From assembly GCF_025698545.1 (NCBI RefSeq), contig NC_068569.1, forward strand, positions 16,058,001-16,122,000: a stretch of DNA of 64,000 bases, in the 5' to 3' direction. The stretch comes from Gossypium raimondii (lineage: Eukaryota > Streptophyta > Magnoliopsida > Malvales > Malvaceae). Made by a program: the position numbers and the translations under genes. The stretch's first letter is position 1. Every line of letters begins with the position of its first letter. This document shows positions 24,939 to 37,640 of the stretch, piece by piece. The notes under the pieces are model-generated. The model did not search any database, was not told the origin of the DNA, and saw nothing but the letters and a program-made list of their open reading frames with translations.

Positions 24939-26570
24939 TTAGCTGCTAGTGTCGTAAACAGAAGCAGGAAGGCGTGGAGTGTTGAGGACTTCAAGTGGAG
25001 TAGCTTTGAAAATTGTCAAAGCTGGTCCTTGGCGCATATCAACCGCTTCATCTAACGGGGTTGCAAAGTCGAACTGGTGCAGCAAATTAGCAACCGTAAG
25101 GTGCAGCACTTGGAGTGCAAATGAAACCCCGGGACACATTCTTCTTCCACTGCTAAACGGTATCAACTCGAAATTTTGCCCTTTCACATCAACATGTTTG
25201 TGGGTTGTCATGAACCTTTCGGGCCTAAACTCCTCTGGGTCTGACCATATTCCTGGGTCTCCATGAAGCTTATAAAGATTGGTAATCAGCCATGTGCCTG
25301 CCGCCACTTGGTAACCACTAACCCTACAATCCTCAGTGGCTGCATGAATCAACGAGAGTGGTGCAGCAGGGTACAAACGCATTGTTTCCTTGATGACTGC
25401 TTGAAGGTATACTAAATTTTTCATGTCGGATTCCTCCACTGGCCTATTGTTGCCGACATGGATGTCGAGTTCATTTACTACCTAGTTTAATGCATCACGG
25501 TTGTTGAGCAACAAAGATAAGACCCATGTCAATGTAACCGCTGTGGTATCCACAGCCGCCAAAACCAGAGCCTGAAAAATCAGGCAAGGCTCTTTAACGT
25601 TTGCCATAAACAATCAAAATCTAACATCAGTTATACTATAAATGATGTAAAATCTACCAGACAGGTGGCTTTGTTGATGGTATCTGCATGGTGATCCCCT
25701 TCATCTTTGAGGTTAGAAAGCATCACATCCATGAAATCTTCCCCGCCCTTGAACTGACCTGACGATTTCCTTCGCTTGTGCTCTTCTAGCCATCCCTCGG
25801 CGAATCGGTCTAGGTCTTCGCCTACCTTCTTCATGGCCCTCTTATCGCCTCCTATGTCTACCCATCTCAGAAACGGCAAAGCATCAGACACCACAAACTT
25901 CCCACACCCAACACAGTAAAGTTCTTCAAGGCCGTCTTCAGCACCCGACTCTCTTCATCGTTGCCGAAACTCGGAATTCGCTTCCCTATAGTCATCCTTA
26001 GAATCACGTTAAGAGTTAAATCCCAAAACCATCTCTTCATTTCTACCAACACCTTATCAGAGCCAATAGTTTTGCTTTTGTTCCGATGCTGATACAACTC
26101 TTGCACGGACAACTTTATCTCGGATTCTCGAACGTGCTTGAGCTTATCAAGGCGGCTGTTGGAGAGGAGCTCGAGACTAACGAACTTGCGTGTTGTTGTA
26201 GCACATTAGAACCGAGGAAGTAAGATTCGGACGACTGACGAGTGGCAAAGGCTTTATCGTTGGTGGTAAGACACTCTTTAATTGTTCCAGTATTGCTCAC
26301 CACCAAAACTCTCCGCACACCGAGCTTAATAGTGAAGATTGGTCCATTTTTGTCCGCCATGTTGGCCAGGGTAATGTGGATTGGTTGGGAACCTCCTAGA
26401 AGGTGGAGATGACCGATAACCGGCCATGCGCCGCTAGCTTACGGTGGTTTAGGCTTTCGATTTGTGTTTCTGGAGACGACTTTGGAAATACATACAAGAG
26501 AGAGAAGAAAGAGTGGAAAGCTAAATGCTATAACAGTTGAAGTTGCTGATAATAAATGAAAAATATCCAT
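24939..26570 (-). pseudogene. CYP82-type cytochrome P450 pseudogene
   Basis: On the minus strand, ATG at 26570 gives a membrane anchor (VIAFSFPLFLLSLVCISKVV) and then the hinge RKPKPP, where TAA (about 26439) replaces a codon before ASGAWPVIGHLHLLGG. The text continues through LGVRRVLVVSN. At about 26215-26175 roughly 30 codons including the C-helix W-R motif are missing and the frame changes (LELLSNSRLDKLKHVRESEI follows). A second frame change occurs at about 25900. After the intron (about 25660-25571), exon 2 has the I-helix AAVDTTA, an in-frame stop (ALN-stop-VVNEL, about 25480), KETMR, PERF, the heme loop FSSGRRMCPG and a normal stop. Two-exon structure and sequence tie it to the intact P450s at 31559 and 38202. 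It is older and diverged rather than a copy of that pair. Confidence 0.88.
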
Positions 26571-28079
26571 TGTTAAGCTATAAACACTAAGATATACAAT
26601 TGGATTTTGCCCATGATATATTGAACTCCATCTTAAGAAGATGGAGGAAAGAGTCAAACAAAGAAAACTTACATGCCTTTCTGAAAATGAAAGGAGAACG
26701 AACAATTGTGCGAATCAGAAAAGTGTGCTGTGGCTAGTTTACCATTGTTTTTGAAATTTTAAAAACTGTTTTTGAAAATTGAATATAACCTAATTTTAAA
26801 ACTAAAATTGGATCTAAGTAATATAAAAACCATATTTTTAATCAAATCTAAACATAAATTAAGTTCTTTATATTCAAAACAATTTTTTTCGTTTTCAAAC
26901 TTCTACAAAATCGTGTAACAAAATCGTGTAGATTATTCATTTTCTTTTCTTTTTTTGACGAATAAAATTAAGCGAATGATAAAATTGATCTAAACTTTCT
27001 TTGATATTCCCAAGCAAGCTTGATTGGAAGTCGAGCATGGACGAATCGAAGAGAGAAAGGGAGTATGGAACCAAACTGGTTTGGGTAAAGTTGAGGGTAA
27101 GTTTCGTATGGTGGTTGTCTTAGTCATTAAGACTGTAGAGCTCGTTTGAAGAATCTGTAAAACAACATAATTTTGAGAGGGTGAAAATATTGTAGGTAAG
27201 ATAGATAAGGTGGTCGTGGGGATTGGTTAGGAGGTTAAGGGAACGAGTTCAAGAACCTTTGTTGAAAGTGGACTACCATAATTAAGTCACAACTAGCGAG
27301 GTCTTTGATTGAGGTAAGCTTGTAGACTAGGTCATTGAGGAGATCCAAATTGGTTCGTTAAAGCGATGATGGATGGTGATGTTTTGTAATTGTGGGTGAG
27401 AATATGCGAAGCAAGTTTTATTTTGGTTTCAACTCTCACATTTTCTTTTTTCATAAACATAATAAAGTTTTAAAAATGAAAAACATAAAAAAAAAAAACT
27501 ATGTTAAAAGAGATGGAGGAGGAGGAAAACAAAGTGAAAAGCATAGGAGAATGGAAAATAAAGAAAAAAAAGTTAAAAGAACATAAAAGAAAAAAATAAA
27601 TTGTTCAAAACGTAAAAATATAGTGCCCAATTGTATAATTTAACCAAAAATTTTTGTTTGAAATGATGATTTATCGTGCCACGTCAACTTACCGTTACAC
27701 CGTTAACGATAATTAACGACTCAATGACTAAAATATTATAACACATTAATGTAACTGGTTAAAATTCTATAAATATTTTGAGATCTGTTAGAATTTTTTA
27801 AATATGTTTTTTTTTTATTTTTTATATTCTTTTCATGAAGCATGAGTGGATTGTACGTGAATTGTCATGTTAGTGTCTTAACTCGATTGACATTGGTATT
27901 GTTGCCAATGCAGGAGAACTGTGGGTTTGAGTGTGCCAAAACGCGTTTATCCTCTTAATTAAAGGTGGGAAGGGATTATAAATAGTTGTAGTCATTGTAA
28001 AAATAAAAAAAACTTGAGGACCAAATTGATAAAAAAAAAAGGTAAGCACTAGAACTAAATTTATTATTATGCCTTTCAT
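26571..28079. other. intergenic, AT-rich
   Basis: Flank of the P450 pseudogene plus AT-rich DNA. Phrases at about 27690-27760 resemble decayed long-TIR elements like those just to the right, but no second arm was found. Confidence 0.4.
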
Positions 28080-28088
28080 TTTACTTTA

Positions 28089-29631
28089 GGGTAAACTATA
28101 AAAATAGTCACCCAACTATGTCTTTGGTTCTCTTTTGGCCACCAACTATTAATTATTTCAATTTAGTCATCAATTTTCAAAATTAGATATTTAAGTCACT
28201 CACCCATTAGTTGTGGTTAGATGAGTGACAAAAAGCTATTGTGGACTTCTTCATTGGTCTAATAACCAATTTAGCCATCTAATATTTAGGCATTCTATCG
28301 ATTTGGTCCAAAATATAAAAAATTCAACAAATTTAGCCCTCAATGTTTACAAAATTTATCATTTTAGTTCAAATTCTAAAAAAAATCAAATAAATTTAGC
28401 CTTCAACATTAATTTTTTTTAAAAATTAAATACAAATGACCCTAAAAAAGGTAAAAATACCATGGAGGCCTTTGTACTAGGATCCAGATTATATTTTTTC
28501 CCCCTCTACACAAAAAATAGGCAAAGTAGTCCTTGTGCGCTTAATCAAATTGTGAATTGGTCCTTTTGTTCAATATTTTATCCGTTTCTAATGTTGAAAA
28601 GTGTTCCATATACATCAGCATGAGGTACATGTGTCATATGTACCTGTTTGATTATTCCATCAACCACGATAATTTTTAACAATACAAATTGATCAATTTG
28701 TTCTTTGATTTAACGTACAAAGACTAATTTACCTATTTTTTTATTACCTCCTAAAAATAAAGAATTCTAAAAGATTATTTTGCAACCAATGAAGCTGAGG
28801 TATGTGAAAGGAGGTTTTAACCCAAGTCTCAATTATGATCTTTTTGCTATGGTTGCTTCAATTGTTCAATTATTGCTCCGTGGCTGATTTTTTGTTGGTT
28901 TAAGAAGAAATATAAATGTAGAAAAATGGTGGGAAATCTTATTAAAAATATATATTAGTTAATTAGTGATTTACTGGTTAATTTAAGTGGGAGAAAGTTA
29001 TAATTATTGTTAATAGTACAATATCGTAATTATTTTGGACATACTTTTTAAGAAGACAACTATATGTCTTAGTCATAATTTTTATTTGTCTTAAATGTTC
29101 ATATTTACACATTTGTCCTCCTTTCATAAGCCTCAGATTCACTGGCAGCATCATTTGGAACATCCAACTTGATAATGGTGTTGTAGTCTTCAAACTTTGA
29201 TTTTTCAACTCTTTAAGTAAAGTTGTAATCTGTCTCATTATTGCCAAAAAAAAGTATTTAAAAAAATATATTTTTTTTCATATTCTAAAAGAAATACTAA
29301 ATTTAGCCTTTTTAAGTGTCATTTTGTTTGAATTCTAAAATTCAATTAAATTTATCAATTTTTTTAAAAAATTTGAACTAAAATGATAAATTTTGTAAAT
29401 ATTAAGAGCTAAAGTTGTTTAAAATTTATATTTATGATCAAATTAATAGAATATGTAAATATTAGACCAAAAAAAACTCAAGTCAACTTCAAGTGACTCA
29501 TCTAACAACAACTACCGGAGAATGAAAAATATTTAATTTTAAAAATTTAGTGATTAAATCATAAAATTAATAGTTAATTGACTAAAATAAAACTTAAAAC
29601 ATAGTTACATGACTATATTTATAACTTACCA
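28089..29631. mobile_element. Mutator-like non-autonomous element, 1543 bp
   Basis: Left end GGGTAAACTATAAAAATAG and right end (inverted) TGGTAAGTTATAAATATAG open long imperfect inverted arms of over 300 bases (AGTCACCCAACTATG versus AGTCATGTAACTATG, and so on). A 9-bp direct duplication TTTACTTTA flanks it exactly (28080-28088 and 29632-29640), the size made by Mutator transposases. The centre holds a second unrelated repeat-like segment (about 28440-28750), probably a later insertion. No transposase frame. Confidence 0.7.
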
Positions 29632-29722
29632 TTTACTTTATAATTGCTCACAGATATTATCTTTTGTTACAGAATTTTTTCTTTTCGCTTATGATTTCAT
29701 AGGTGTTTTTTTGGATAAATAA

Positions 29723-30200
29723 AAAATTTACTTATCTAAATTATTAATATATATATATAATTTGACCTTGAACTTATTCAATTTGTATTTAATTGCTCCT
29801 TAATTTCTTTTTTGGATCTGGTTGGTCCTTAGACTTGTATTTCATCAATCAAATTGATACCTCCGCACTAACATCATTAATTGTATTGTCGTGGCACTAC
29901 TAGTCAATCTGATAATACCACGTGGCAATCTCTTAGTGTGCCATGTGGCAAACATAAATTAAAAAACAAAGTATATAAATATATAAATTCTGTTTGCCAC
30001 GTGATATCTCGAGAGGTTGCCATGTGATACCACTAAATTGAGTAAAAATGTCACGTTAGCACAAAAAATTATGTTAATGTGAAGGTACCAACATAATTGA
30101 TAAAATACAAGTTTATTGACTAACTAAATACGAATAAACAAATTCAAGATCGTAATTATATATTATCTCTTATCTAAATAATAAAAGTTGTAATTTTCCA
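29723..30200. mobile_element. foldback/MITE-like element
   Basis: Imperfect inverted arms of over 120 bases: the left arm text TGACCTTGAACTTATTCAATTTG is mirrored on the right as CGATCTTGAATTTGTTTATTCG (each read inward). The shared edge is TTATCTAAAT on the left and TTATTTAGATAAG on the right. The middle carries CCACGTGGCA-type inverted motifs (about 29917-30025). No coding capacity. Boundaries are approximate and no target duplication was settled. Confidence 0.5.
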
Positions 30201-30269
30201 TTGGATCAAAATGAACTTAAGCAAAAACTTGAAATTGTTAAAAGAATAACGTTAAAGCATGGCCCAAAG

Positions 30270-30760
30270 AGAAATTACCAAAATTTTCAAATTTTGATTT
30301 ATTTGGCTCTTTAATTTTATATAAAAATTATTTTAGCTATTCATTTAATTTTTCATCTTTTTAGTTTTTAAATTTGGGTGTTTTGTCAAATCATCCCAAA
30401 ATGAATTAAAAAATTAATATTTTTAACTTTGTTGACGTTATGTACGTAAATGACATGTTAACATTTTATTACTTTTTAAAATTTGAAAATAAAAATAAAT
30501 ATAAAATATTTATAAAATTAAAAATATTTAAAATTACAAAATTACAAAATTTAAAAAATTAAAATTTAAAAGTTAGTTAAATGTTGATGTGTCATCTATA
30601 CGGCAGTCCACATATATGTTACGTTAGCAAAGTTGACAAATATTAACTTTTTCATTAATTGTGGGATAATTTGACAAAACTAAAAAAAGTGAAAAATTGA
30701 ATGGAGGGTTAAAATGACTTTTTTTGTAAAGATAGAGGGCCAAAAAAATCATTCTGTCAA
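30270..30760. mobile_element. foldback/MITE-like element
   Basis: The left arm reads TTTGGCTCTTTAATTTTATA ... TTTTTCATCTTTTTAGTTTT. The right arm, inverted, reads TTTGGCCCTCTATCTTTACA ... TTTTTCACTTTTTTTAGTTTT, giving an imperfect inverted repeat of over 100 bases around a 250-base core. Boundaries are approximate and there is no coding capacity. Confidence 0.5.
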
Positions 30761-30775
30761 TTAAATATTAATGGT

Positions 30776-31558
30776 GCTTAACTAGTGGGATAAGAGATGT
30801 TCATGATCCAAATTCGAGGAACGGGTGATAAAAGATGTTTTTTTTTTTCCTTTTGTCGATCAACGAGCTGATGGGAGATAAATGCCCATATAATGGAGTC
30901 TAATCGATGCAAATATGATTGAAATATAATTGATCGAACTTAATTTTGTTACTTTGAATCCATCGAAGTTGATGTCGCATCTCACACCTCACCAGATCGT
31001 CGGATTAGAATATGAGACACCACATTCGTTACCGAAACAACTTGAACTAGTTTCTCTTAAATAATCAACAAAAGTATCAATCAAATATTCATATGGTTTA
31101 TAAATAGTTACAAGTCATTTAAAATACTGAAATTATTTTTAATTGAGCTCTAAGTGTTGACGATGATGAACATACTTCAACGGTAGAGGTTCTTGTTGTT
31201 TCCCCAATGATACGTTTGTCTCTACCATGTGACTTCACAAAATTAACAGTTTTGAAATGGAGAAGCAAGCACAGGTGCTTAAAGAAATAAAAGAAGCTTC
31301 AAATAAAAAGAAATGGAATATATTTTGCCCAGCAAATATCATTTTTACAGGACGATATAGGTAACCCATAAAACCGCTAGGAAATTAACTTGACATTACA
31401 AAAATCCTTTATTCTATTCACGTATGAGTAATTTTATCATTATTAGTTTTGAAAAGAAGGGGATGTAACAGAGGCGAGATTGCCCCAATAAATAACACAA
31501 CACCGTAAGAACCAAAATGCTTAACCTTTTCTGTTCTTCACACTCTATTTTTGCAATC
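30776..31558. other. intergenic, 3' flank of the first P450 gene
   Basis: AT-rich, no gene. A typical LTR-like phrase (GATGTCGCATCTCACACC... at about 30970) may be an old LTR scrap. Confidence 0.4.
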
Positions 31559-33216
31559 TTAGTTATAGAGCTCAGGAGCAAGGCGAGGTGAGACTAATGC
31601 TTCAAGCGGGGTAGATTTAATGTTGGTCAAGCCAACTGTGCCAGTCAAGTCAATCAAACCATTGGATGGCGTTGAGAAATCGAAGGCGTGCAAGAAATTA
31701 GACATGGTCAAGTATAGCATATGGAGTGCAAACGATGTTCCAGGACAACTCCTCCTACCACTGCCAAAAGGCATCAGTTCAAAATGCTGGCCCCTAACAT
31801 CCACATCTTTGTGGGTTGTGAGAAACCTCTCGGGATTAAACTCTGATGGTTCTGGCCATTTTTTAGGATCCCTTTGGATCTTATGAAGGTTTATGATCAG
31901 TCGGGTGCCTTTGGGGATGTCATAGCCTCCAATAGAACAACTTTCACTGAGCTCACGAGGTGCTGACAAAGGTGCAGGTGGATACATTCTTAATGTCTCT
32001 TTAACTATGGCTTGGATGTACACTAATTTGCCGATGTCTGTCTCATTCACAAACCTGTCCCTGCCTATATAGGTGTCTAATTCTTCTTGAGCCTTTTTGA
32101 GTATATGAGGTTTGTTCAACATTAGGGAAAGACCCCATATTAAGGTAACCGTTGTGGTGTCACTGCCTGCTAAAATCATATTCTGCAATACGTAATTTTG
32201 ATAATTTTAGAACTTAAGAATTGAATAGTGGAGAGATTAGATTTGAATAAAGAAAAAGTGAAAGGTTATACCAAGGAAGTGGCTTTGTTGATGGTGTCAG
32301 CATCATATCCGGCAAGACTTGCACCTTTAAGAACAGAGTTCATCACGTCCATGAAATCCTTCTCCTTTTTATTTTCATCCCAACGTCCACCCTTCCTATG
32401 GTCATCTAGCCATCCTCCGGAAATTTCATCCAACTCTTTAGCAGTTTTCTTCATCCACTTCTCATAACCACCAATATCCAACCATCGGAGGAAAGGGACT
32501 GCATCGCCCAACACAAACATCCCTGTCAAGTGAAAGAAATCTCGTAAAGCCTTACGATATCTCAACACCTCTTTCTGGTCTTCCTCTGCAACAACACTGT
32601 ACCTCTTCCCAGCAACCGTCCTCATAATAACGTTCAAAGTCAAGTCCGAAAAGTGTTTCTTCATCTCAACCAACACCTTACCCGAGCCATCCTTTTTCTT
32701 GGCCCAAGTTTTATATAATAGTTTCATTGAGCCTTCTATTTCTGAGACAAACACTTTCTTGAGCTGATCGATCCTGTGATTGGATAGCACCTCCAACATT
32801 GTTATTTTGCGCATTTCACGCCAGTATTGTCCGTAAGGAGAAAACCCAAACATGGCATAGTTGTAACCCAAGTGTTCAGCGGCAGCAAATTCGGATCGGG
32901 AAGAAACATACATATCATTGACGGTGAAGATTTCCTTGGCTACCTCACTCGAATTCACCACCAGGGCTGGGTGAACACCAATCCGGATCATGTAGGCAGG
33001 TCCATATTTCTCACCCAAGTCTCCCAACGTTTCATGAGGGGTCTTGGGTCCGCCTAACAGCGGGAGGTGACCGATTATTGGCCATGCACCGGCTGCTACG
33101 GGTGCAGCTTTGCCGCCACTTCCTGAGCTAGACTTCTTGAGTTTGGTGTACAAAAATAGTAGCGTGATGCCTAACACTACTGCATAACCAAAAGTGGAGA
33201 AATCAAGAAGATCCAT
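31559..33216 (-). CDS. cytochrome P450, CYP82D-like (copy A), 2 exons
   Basis: Exons on the minus strand are 33216-32272 and 32182-31559, with an 89-bp GT..AG intron in phase 0, giving 522 residues, the normal microsomal P450 length. N-terminal membrane anchor (about 8-26) and the CYP82-type hinge [19 protein letters not shown]. Then the C-helix (YWREMRK), I-helix oxygen-binding AGSDTT (320-325), KETLR (ExxR, 376-380), PERF (432-435) and the heme loop [10 protein letters not shown] with ligand Cys461. CYP82D enzymes hydroxylate specialised metabolites such as flavones and terpenoids at the ER. In cotton, CYP82D members act in sesquiterpenoid aldehyde (gossypol) formation, so that substrate class is plausible but inferred. 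The ATG at 33216 is chosen because the frame extends upstream only with non-ATG codons through the TATA region. It is about 96% identical to copy B. Confidence 0.93.
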
Positions 33217-33285
33217 CACTGCTGTGATAAGAAAGTGTAGAGATCTTCTGAAGTAATTGATGATGGGAATGTCTTGCCTTTTGCA

Positions 33286-33298
33286 CTTATAAATATAG
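33286..33298 (-). promoter_or_regulatory. TATA box of P450 copy A
   Basis: CTATATTTATAAG on the minus strand, about 70-80 bases before the ATG. The same motif stands at the same distance in copy B. Confidence 0.6.
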
Positions 33299-35223
33299 CT
33301 GGGGTGCCAAGACGCCAACGGTCAAGCTTGTCCTTGTGGAAATTGATTTTTTTTAATTCTATTTTATTATGTCATCAATGTTTGAATGATATTCTGGTGC
33401 CATAATAAGCTAACGGAACCATGCAAGCAATTAAGACTAAAGCCGATTCCACCCCAACCATAAAGTGAGTCTATATGGATGTTATTGTTCCATCTTTTAT
33501 GACCATTTGAACTAAAAGGTAAATCGGTATCAACACATTTAGCTTGATAGTTAAGTTAATCATGTGATGCGAGAGGGCTCTTCAATAATGACAACTAGAT
33601 TAAGATAGTAAGGTCCTCCGTTTTCAACACATTGTATTTTTTAATACATTTGTCACTGACGGAGGTGAGAGGGTTCTTGTTTGGCGGCCTTTAATAATAT
33701 TTTGAGGTTTTTTCTGTTCTTTTTTGGCTGTCCCCTCCTTTCTAAAATAATATATATAGGGGATGTAATAAAAAAAATTTGGGAGGCTAAAATTAAGTTT
33801 TATATTTAATGTAATTTTATTATTTTGATAATTTATATCTTTTGTAATTTTAAAAGATTTAATTATTTTTTTATCATTTTAGGGGTCAAGTGCAATTTTA
33901 TCATAACTAATTTAAAATTTTATAAATTATTAAAAGGTTAAAAGAAAGATTTTTCATTTTAGGAGGGTCGAGGGCACCACTGGGTACAAAGGACCCTTAA
34001 AAATTTTAATTGAACTCTTATACTAAATTCGCATTCAATTCAACTTCTGCAGTTAATAAAAAAAATTTAATTAAACCCTTCCGTTAATAATTTCCATCTT
34101 TAATCGTGTTACTATTAAAATCAATTGATAAATCAATCAAATGGCGAGACGTGAAAGCTTCGATTTAATCATATAATTTTCTCATTAAAAATCATAAAAA
34201 TTTATATAAACCTATAAAACCTATAAAATTATAAAAACTTATAATAAATTATACAAATAGTAAAAATAAAACATATTATAAATATTTATCAATTATAAAT
34301 ATTATAAAAATCTAAAAATCTAATAATTATCAATAATTATAAAACTTATTAAAATTCGAAACAAGTTCTAAGAAATCATGAAAATTGTAATTTTAAAAAA
34401 TTATATGTTACAAATATATAAAAGTTTATTTATTTGTTCCTCGTTTTATAAATTAAACCCTGAAATTAAAATCAACACGCGACATTAAATCAACTTTTGG
34501 ATAATGAGAATAGTCATTAGAATATTTTATGTTGACATATATTAATATTTACAACCGTTGGATAATAATTTTGGTTTTATAATATCTAACTATACCAAAA
34601 AACTTTATATCATCGATAAACATTTTTCAAACTTTTGGAGTTCCAAACTATTGTATTGTACTTTAAAAACTAAAGATAAAAATTAAAATTAAAAACAATA
34701 AGTTATCAATAAAAGGAAAGAGCCTCATAATTATCATTATTTTATTTGTGGAAGATCGATAATATTTCATTCAACACGAAAATGATTTTAACGATCGACT
34801 ATTATTCTTATTATTCGATAGTTGATCGATACGATGTGTTTGTTATGATTTTAGGGTTTAACTACCTCTTTATAATTTCTAATGTTTTCTAATTTTAATA
34901 ATTTTATAAGTTTTATAAAATTTAATAGAAATTTTTATAAGTTTATTATTTTTATAAATTTTTTAAGATTAAATAAAAAACTGTCAGGTATTGTTCAAAA
35001 AATATTAAGAGAAGTACTTGATTAAAATTTTTTATTAATTGGGTTTAATTTCGTCGAAAGTAGGTAGACTTGTTGGCTGCTTGTCGTCACTCGTCGCCCA
35101 GGGTGGCTTGAATATCATTTTGTCGCCATTGAAGATTCAGCGTCCACTGTTCTCAAGTAACGTAGACTTTGTTTTTTCTTCTTCTTTTTTTGAAGTATAT
35201 AATATGATATTAATATATAAGGA

Positions 35224-35640
35224 CACCAAATTTGAAGAAAGTTTACTTCAAGTTAATAAAATGTATCCTGGGAAATATTTTAACCCATCAAATTACTCAT
35301 ATTCTTCATTGACATGTTTAATATAATACAGAACACCAAAATTGAAGAAAGTTTAATTTAATCCAACTTCAAGTTTATTAAAATGTATCTTACCATTTTC
35401 TTTAACCCATCAATGTTATGTTAATATAAATAATATTTGTTACATTTTCAATAGAGGTTTTAGATACGGTAAGTAAGTAGGGTCAGTATTTTATAAAAAT
35501 ATAATAAAATGTTTTTATAAAATAAAAAATACATGATCCACCAAAATTGAAGAAAGTATAATTTTGTAAGATCCACTTCAAGTTTATTAAAATTCATCTT
35601 GGAAATTTTTTTAACCGATAAATTATTTTATCAAATGATT
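35224..35640. repeat. three direct repeats of about 75-90 bp
   Basis: CCAAA(T/A)TTGAAGAAAGT at 35226, 35336 and 35541, each followed by ...ACTTCAAGTT(T/A)ATTAAAAT..ATC.. and ...TTTAACC.ATCAA or TTTAACCGATAAATTA. Copies are diverged and differently spaced (110 and 205 bases). No gene. Confidence 0.6.
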
Positions 35641-35689
35641 CTGATTAAATGAAGTTATTTGGAGAGGGATGATTGTTTAGTATATATAT

Positions 35690-35900
35690 AAAGCTTGGAA
35701 AGGCCTGCTTCACCACTGCCGTCTGAAAATATTGAAAGAGCCACCAAGAGGGTGAATGACAAAGACAATAATGAGCTGGATCCTAGGGATCAGGTGATGG
35801 AGGACTCTCATGGTTGGAGGAGACTGTTTTACTTGATCACGATGAGTTTGAGCTGTTGGATGATGATAATAATGCAGCCTTCGCCAATACCCTAAAATAT
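35690..35900 (+). pseudogene. possible LINE ORF1 5' scrap
   Basis: A short frame ERPASPLPSENIERATKRV followed, after a frame change, by DHDEFELLDDDNNAAF. The acidic Ser/Pro-rich style resembles the N-termini of plant LINE ORF1 proteins, but there is no domain to prove it. Confidence 0.25.
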
Positions 35901-37109
35901 ATATTTTTTCCAACGGTTTATAATAGTTGAATTTTTAGTGGTATAAAAAATATGATTTTAGAATTGTATTTCTATAAATCAGATTAATAAATAATAAATA
36001 TTAAAATTTAAGAGAATATATAAAATATATTTAAGATTAGCCTAACAATTTTGTTAATTATATAGTTAATTAAGGTTTAGAGACTAAATTGTAAAATTTC
36101 AATCGTTATAAATTTTAATTGATTGAAGATTTAAATGACAATTAATCAATGACCAAATTGATAAATAAATCATTTTGTAATATAAGATAGTAGATGATGA
36201 TGTTGTTTTCCAACTGTAATTAAAGTAAACCAATTAAGGATTAGGTTAACTAATGTTTAATTAAGGTATAAAAGTTAAATTTAGTGGAGGAGAATTTGTC
36301 ATCTTCCTCATTTGCTCTTCTTGTCGTCCATGGAAGAAAAACCTAATGAAAAATACTAAAGACATTCTGCCATTGATTTTAAGGTAAATTCCAGTCATTT
36401 TATTAAAATTTTTATGAATTTAGAGTTATAGGAGCTTGATTTGGCTAGTCTATGTACCAATTTATAAAAGCTGTTAAAGTTTTAGAAAGTTGCATTTGTT
36501 GATTTCTTGACGAATTAGGCTTGAAATTGATAGATTTTAAGCTTAAAAATAAAAAGAACTAGATTGTAAAGTTAATTTAGCTTATTTGTTAATTTTGTTA
36601 TATTAGGAACCAAATTAAATAGATATAAAATTTATCATGAAATTATGTTAGAAATAGAAAGTAAAAGGTTCAAAATAAAAATATATGAAATTGGATTTTA
36701 ATTCGAAGCTAAGAATTGGAAGTTATGGCTATCCCGAGTATAGGTTCATGCATATCATAGAATAGTATGGAGATACTTGGTATTGATTAATGATATAAAT
36801 GATTGTTTAAATCAAGAATCGGATTGAAGAGAAGTTGATCAGGGAAAAACTAAAATTGCGAATTAGCCCCTAAAGTATCCACTTTGCATATTTTGAACAA
36901 ATAAGTTCAAACGAAACTTATCACTGTATTTTATTTTATGTATATATTAATTATGTTTGAATTTATCCATATGCTAGAATTTAGTTAATTTGGCACATAT
37001 GACTTAAAATGGACTAAATTGAAAAGTCATGTGAATATTAATTATTATGAAATAGTACAGGTGCAAATATGAATGTTGATTTATTACAGGACTCATAAAT
37101 GAAATATGT
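35901..37109. other. intergenic, AT-rich
   Basis: No gene or clear repeat recognised. Phrases such as 'gactaaattgaaaag' are common in LTR debris. Confidence 0.4.
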
Positions 37110-37111
37110 TA

Positions 37112-37640
37112 TCATGTATATATTGGATTCGGTGACTTAAGTGTAGTATATTCGTTTATACAATTGTAATTTTTCAAATAAATTGGTTAATAAATTATTC
37201 GTGAATTACAATAATACCATTTGTATATTGTCCTCACGTGATTTTGCACATTAAACAAATATTAGCTCAATGGTTATCTAATGTTTAAATAATACTAAAC
37301 GGTAATACGATAGACAACTAATATTAGTAGACAACTTATAAAATAACGAGTTATTTTCGATTAGACTAAAGACAATGTTAGATTAGCCTACTAATATAAA
37401 TTGTCTTTCGTATTATGATCCCACCACATAATACCACTTAGTATTAGTTTAAACATTAGATAACCAAGAAACCAATAATTGTTTCTATTTTGCTTTGCAT
37501 GCAAAAACCACATAATTAGAACATTGTACAAAGTATATTAATGTAATCCATAAATTATTTTATTAACCAATCTATTTGAAAAAATACAAATTTACAAACC
37601 AATATACTACACTTAAAATATCAGATCTAACAAAGATAAA
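37112..37640. mobile_element. foldback element, about 0.5 kb
   Basis: Long imperfect inverted repeat. The left arm has TTAAGTGTAGTATATT, CAAATAAATTGGTTAATAAA, GGTTATCTAATGTTTAAA and AATACTAA. The right arm, inverted, has TTAAGTGTAGTATATT, CAAATAGATTGGTTAATAAA, GGTTATCTAATGTTTAAA and AATACTAA in the same order. Each arm is about 200 bases, with the axis near 37365. No coding capacity. Confidence 0.7.

Larger units (their letters stand above)
33217..35690. other. intergenic between the P450 copies, proximal part
   Basis: AT-rich. The stretch 33770-34000 carries phrases typical of decayed LTR elements. The interval 34010-35040 is extremely AT-rich with no signal. Confidence 0.4.

Noticed and set aside
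33217-33318. N-terminal extension of P450 copy A
   Set aside because: The extension begins at a non-ATG codon, overlaps the TATA box and is absent from copy B.
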